NCBI GenBank assembly: GCA_023458755.1
Contig: JAEWYE010000071.1
Coordinates: 1 to 35,525, forward strand
DNA from: Bacillota bacterium
Lineage (GTDB): Bacteria > Bacillota > Clostridia > Oscillospirales > Acutalibacteraceae
Length of the DNA stretch: 35,525 bases
Direction: 5' to 3'
A model generated the notes under the pieces. The model had not been told where the DNA came from, searched no databases, and worked only from the letters and a program-made list of their open reading frames with translations. Shown here one piece after another: positions 33,953 through 35,525 of this stretch. Each line of letters opens with the position of its first letter. Within the stretch, counting starts at the first letter, position 1. Both the position numbers and the translations under genes were made by a program.

Positions 33953-34463
33953 AATATTTTGCCTCCTTTGCTTGCCTAAAGGAGCGACACAAGAATGCGG
34001 CGGAATCAGGAAAAGGTTTGAAAGTTTGTTGACTCAAAAAGCCTGTTCCGCCGCATGGTTTCTATCGCTCCGATAGAGCACGATAGATTTTTATATCAAA
34101 GCAAAGGTGTGACAAGCGATCCGGCTGGTGTTGCCGGACTCCATAAAAGCCGCCCCTCATTCTTTCTCAAATGAGGGTGATGCGTTTTCCCGGCCGTCTA
34201 CCGGGCTGCTCAATGCGGTGAAGCGTTCAAAGCAGAAGTACCATGATGACCGGCAGGGATCGTCGCAATCCGTCCCACCACGGGGCGTAACTGCCGCAGA
34301 CATAATCGCTCGGAGGGCATTGCCCCCGTCTTGGCGTGTCCCGGTATGTTGCTCCCCCTGCCGGTGATGTACCCATCACACCCATATTCTGTTTTCAATG
34401 TTCAGGCGAAAGGAAATTGAAAAATCCTTTCACCCAATGTCAAAAAAACAGGGGGATGACGAG
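33953..34463 (-). promoter_or_regulatory. 511-base structured leader between sigma factor and helicase
   Basis: No convincing gene is present. The stretch is rich in hairpins: a long one at 33995-34056, CCCTCAT/ATGAGGG near 34144-34170, repeated CTATCG/CGATAG elements near 34062-34092, and GC-rich inverted segments around 34130-34360. This suggests a structured 5' untranslated region or an embedded small RNA controlling the helicase. A 62-codon frame at 34210-34398 lacks a ribosome binding site and a recognisable family. Confidence 0.4.
33995..34056 (-). repeat. Long inverted repeat just upstream of the helicase gene
   Basis: ATGCGGCGGAATCAGG and CCTGTTCCGCCGCAT form a 15-bp stem with a single bulged base and a ~31-base loop rich in A and T. 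It lies about 40 bases from the helicase start and is the strongest structure in this gap. Confidence 0.65.
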
Positions 34464-34955
34464 TCATTCATAGAAAAATTTTTTTAATTTTTTTGAAGCC
34501 CACTGCAAGCTGTCCCAAACTGCCCGTTGGTGTACCGCCTCTTTTTCTGCAATCTGTCGGGTAGACAAGCCACGGAAGTAATGCAGAATAAACCGGCGTT
34601 GCTGGATTTCTGTCAATTCTCCACTGTCCAGCAGTCGCTTTGCAGCTTGCATAGCTTTTGCAGTATCGCTTTTATGTATCAAGTCTAAATCAAGGGGTGG
34701 TGCGGCAAGCTGCTCTGTTTCCTCCATCCCACTGATGCTCACATCCAAACGGCTTGTCCGATTTTCATGTATGACTTGCTCATGATAGATTTCATCCGAC
34801 AAGGCTTTCAGCTCCAAAAAGTCCTGTGCTGTCTTGCCGGGGTTCTCTGCAAGGTAGTCCTCCACTGTAATTTCTACAATGCGGTCTGCGAAACGGTAAA
34901 CAATGCCCTCGCTGAATTTATTTAAGGCATAATCACTGTCTTTATAATTTTTCAA
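34464..34955 (-). CDS. Small sigma-70-family factor
   Basis: The 163-residue protein has an N-terminal segment beginning KNYKDSDYALNKFSEGIVYR and a C-terminal sigma region 4 helix-turn-helix: LTEIQQRRFILHYFRGLSTR, QIAEKEAVHQRAVWDSLQWA. It resembles accessory sigma-like factors in clostridial integrative elements. I start it at a TTG at 34955, behind GGAGGAAAGG; the left copy has ATG at the same place, and the longer frame to 35018 lacks a site. The non-ATG start suggests deliberately low translation. It sits behind a riboswitch and two terminators, so its level is likely tightly controlled. The promoters it recognises are unknown; candidates are the helicase and recombinase promoters. Confidence 0.8.
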   Translation of the reverse strand: MKNYKDSDYALNKFSEGIVYRFADRIVEITVEDYLAENPGKTAQDFLELKALSDEIYHEQVIHENRTSRLDVSISGMEETEQLAAPPLDLDLIHKSDTAKAMQAAKRLLDSGELTEIQQRRFILHYFRGLSTRQIAEKEAVHQRAVWDSLQWASKKLKKFFYE

Positions 34956-35091
34956 ATTCCTTTCCTCCGATCTGTTTTGCTGAAATGCGAAAACAGATCG
35001 GAGGGCGGGGAACGGCATCGTGGTTGTGCAGAAAGGCTACTGTAAGAGTCTTCAAATGGGATATATTGTAAAACAAGCAGAAATTTTGTCG

Positions 35092-35134
35092 AAAAAAATA
35101 AGTCAGCACTATGCCCATGGCAAAATACTGACTT
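35092..35134 (-). terminator. Second attenuator/terminator, directly before the sigma gene
   Basis: AGTCAGTATTTTGCC and GGCATAGTGCTGACT pair around ATG and are followed by TATTTTTTT on the minus strand. A closely similar hairpin lies in the leader of tet(M) in Tn916-type elements (recalled, not checked). In the left module the same site carries a group II intron behind it. Confidence 0.78.
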
Positions 35135-35183
35135 TTTTAGGTATACACTATTAAATTGCAGGTTTGTATAGGGTGTTCTTGCT

Positions 35184-35225
35184 CTATTTACACCCCGAAA
35201 AGAGATAAAAGCGGAATATCTTCAT
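35184..35225 (-). CDS. 13-codon leader peptide (MKIFRFYLFSGCK)
   Basis: An ATG at 35225 with GAGAGAGG seven bases upstream opens a 13-codon frame ending in TAG, between the riboswitch terminator and the second terminator. The left module has a frame of identical length in the same position. This fits a translation-coupled attenuator: ribosome progress through the leader would affect folding of the hairpin at 35092-35134. Function is inferred. Confidence 0.5.
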   Translation of the reverse strand: MKIFRFYLFSGCK

Positions 35226-35289
35226 ATGGATACCTCTCTCGCCATAGCCATAGCGAAAGCCGGTATCACGAAGTCCAAAGCATCCGTTA

Positions 35290-35336
35290 AAAACAGCAAA
35301 AGCCTGCCCTCCGAGTATGAAGGGCAGGCTTTTGCT
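35290..35336 (-). terminator. Riboswitch expression-platform terminator, right module
   Basis: A perfect 16-bp stem (AGCAAAAGCCTGCCCT with its complement) and 10-base loop, followed by GTTTTTAA on the minus strand, starts about 7 bases after the aptamer. It is a strong intrinsic terminator. Confidence 0.85.
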
Positions 35337-35342
35337 TAACTG

Positions 35343-35428
35343 TCAGCAGCCAGACTATCATAGCGCCCTAAGACACCTTAGACCCTCGGCTTTGCGTACC
35401 CGGCTTTTGCCGAGTTTGCCCATAGCTT
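35343..35428 (-). promoter_or_regulatory. c-di-GMP-I (GEMM) riboswitch, right copy
   Basis: The minus strand shows the aptamer order GGGCAAACTCGG, CAAAA loop, CCGGGTACGCAAAGCC, GAGGGTCTAAGG, a P3 hairpin, and CTATGATAGTCTGGCTGC. These are the hallmark conserved blocks of class I cyclic di-GMP aptamers. It begins 16 bases after the stop of a LysM-domain gene and precedes a perfect terminator. It diverges from the left copy in helix sequence but keeps the pairing, including compensatory changes in P2. Confidence 0.88.
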
Positions 35429-35443
35429 TATTGATTTGTTGTT

Positions 35444-35524
35444 TTACTTCTCTGGTACTCTGAGTACATCGCCGGGGAGGATGAGAGAAAACCGGCTCTT
35501 GTTGTTCAGTCGTTCCAGCTCGCT
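35444..35524 (-). CDS. C-terminal end of a LysM-domain protein (partial)
   Basis: The last 26 codons of a minus-strand gene read SELERLNNKSRFSLILPGDV, then LRVPEK and TAA. This matches the second half of a LysM peptidoglycan-binding motif (LN...LI-PG-x-L-x-VP). The rest lies beyond the window. In an element of this type it could be a cell-wall hydrolase or envelope protein of a transfer system; that is inference. Confidence 0.55.
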   Translation of the reverse strand, partial: SELERLNNKSRFSLILPGDVLRVPEK

Positions 35525-35525
35525 C

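Noticed and set aside
34210..34398. 62-codon minus-strand open frame in the helicase leader
   Set aside because: No ribosome binding site, no recognisable family, and it overlaps strong RNA hairpins.

Overview
The window looks like accessory DNA from a Clostridia genome, most like a gut Lachnospiraceae or related Firmicute. The signs are moderate GC, strong GGAGG ribosome binding sites, YesM/YesN regulation of a CUT1 sugar transporter, a spore-type Gly-X-Y protein, and clusters of large serine recombinases. This host call is inference; no rRNA or core marker gene is present.

Layout. Bases 1-6760 look like ordinary or lightly rearranged chromosome: the end of a collagen-like gene, then three divergent regulator/enzyme pairs: HxlR with an NmrA-type quinone reductase, TetR with a nitronate monooxygenase, and LysR with a PUA-less glutamate-5-kinase-like protein plus a B3/B4 tRNA-editing-domain protein. 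A 254-bp MITE made from an IS5/IS427-type element lies between the last two pairs. Bases 6833-13779 hold a first, damaged copy of a mobile-element control-and-integration module. Bases 13824-25823 hold a DtxR-type regulator, nested IS wreckage, a complete beta-galactoside utilisation operon (GH42, solute-binding lipoprotein, two permeases, response regulator, histidine kinase), a second chimera of IS remnants, and fragments of a possible DNA-modification or defence operon. Bases 26123-35525 hold a second, apparently intact copy of the module.

The module, read on the minus strand, is: c-di-GMP-I (GEMM) riboswitch, intrinsic terminator, 13-codon leader peptide, second intrinsic terminator, small sigma-70-like factor, a ~500-nt structured leader, DinG-type helicase, DUF6870-like protein, conserved promoter, and three tandem large serine recombinases. 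This suggests, as inference, that c-di-GMP and a translation-coupled attenuator gate a sigma factor at the head of an integration/excision operon. In the left copy the sigma and helicase genes are fused by a ~2.8-kb deletion, and a 587-bp miniature group II intron sits directly behind the second terminator; the right copy provides the intron-free site. The two copies are direct repeats flanking the sugar operon, so homologous recombination between them could remove or circularise the region.
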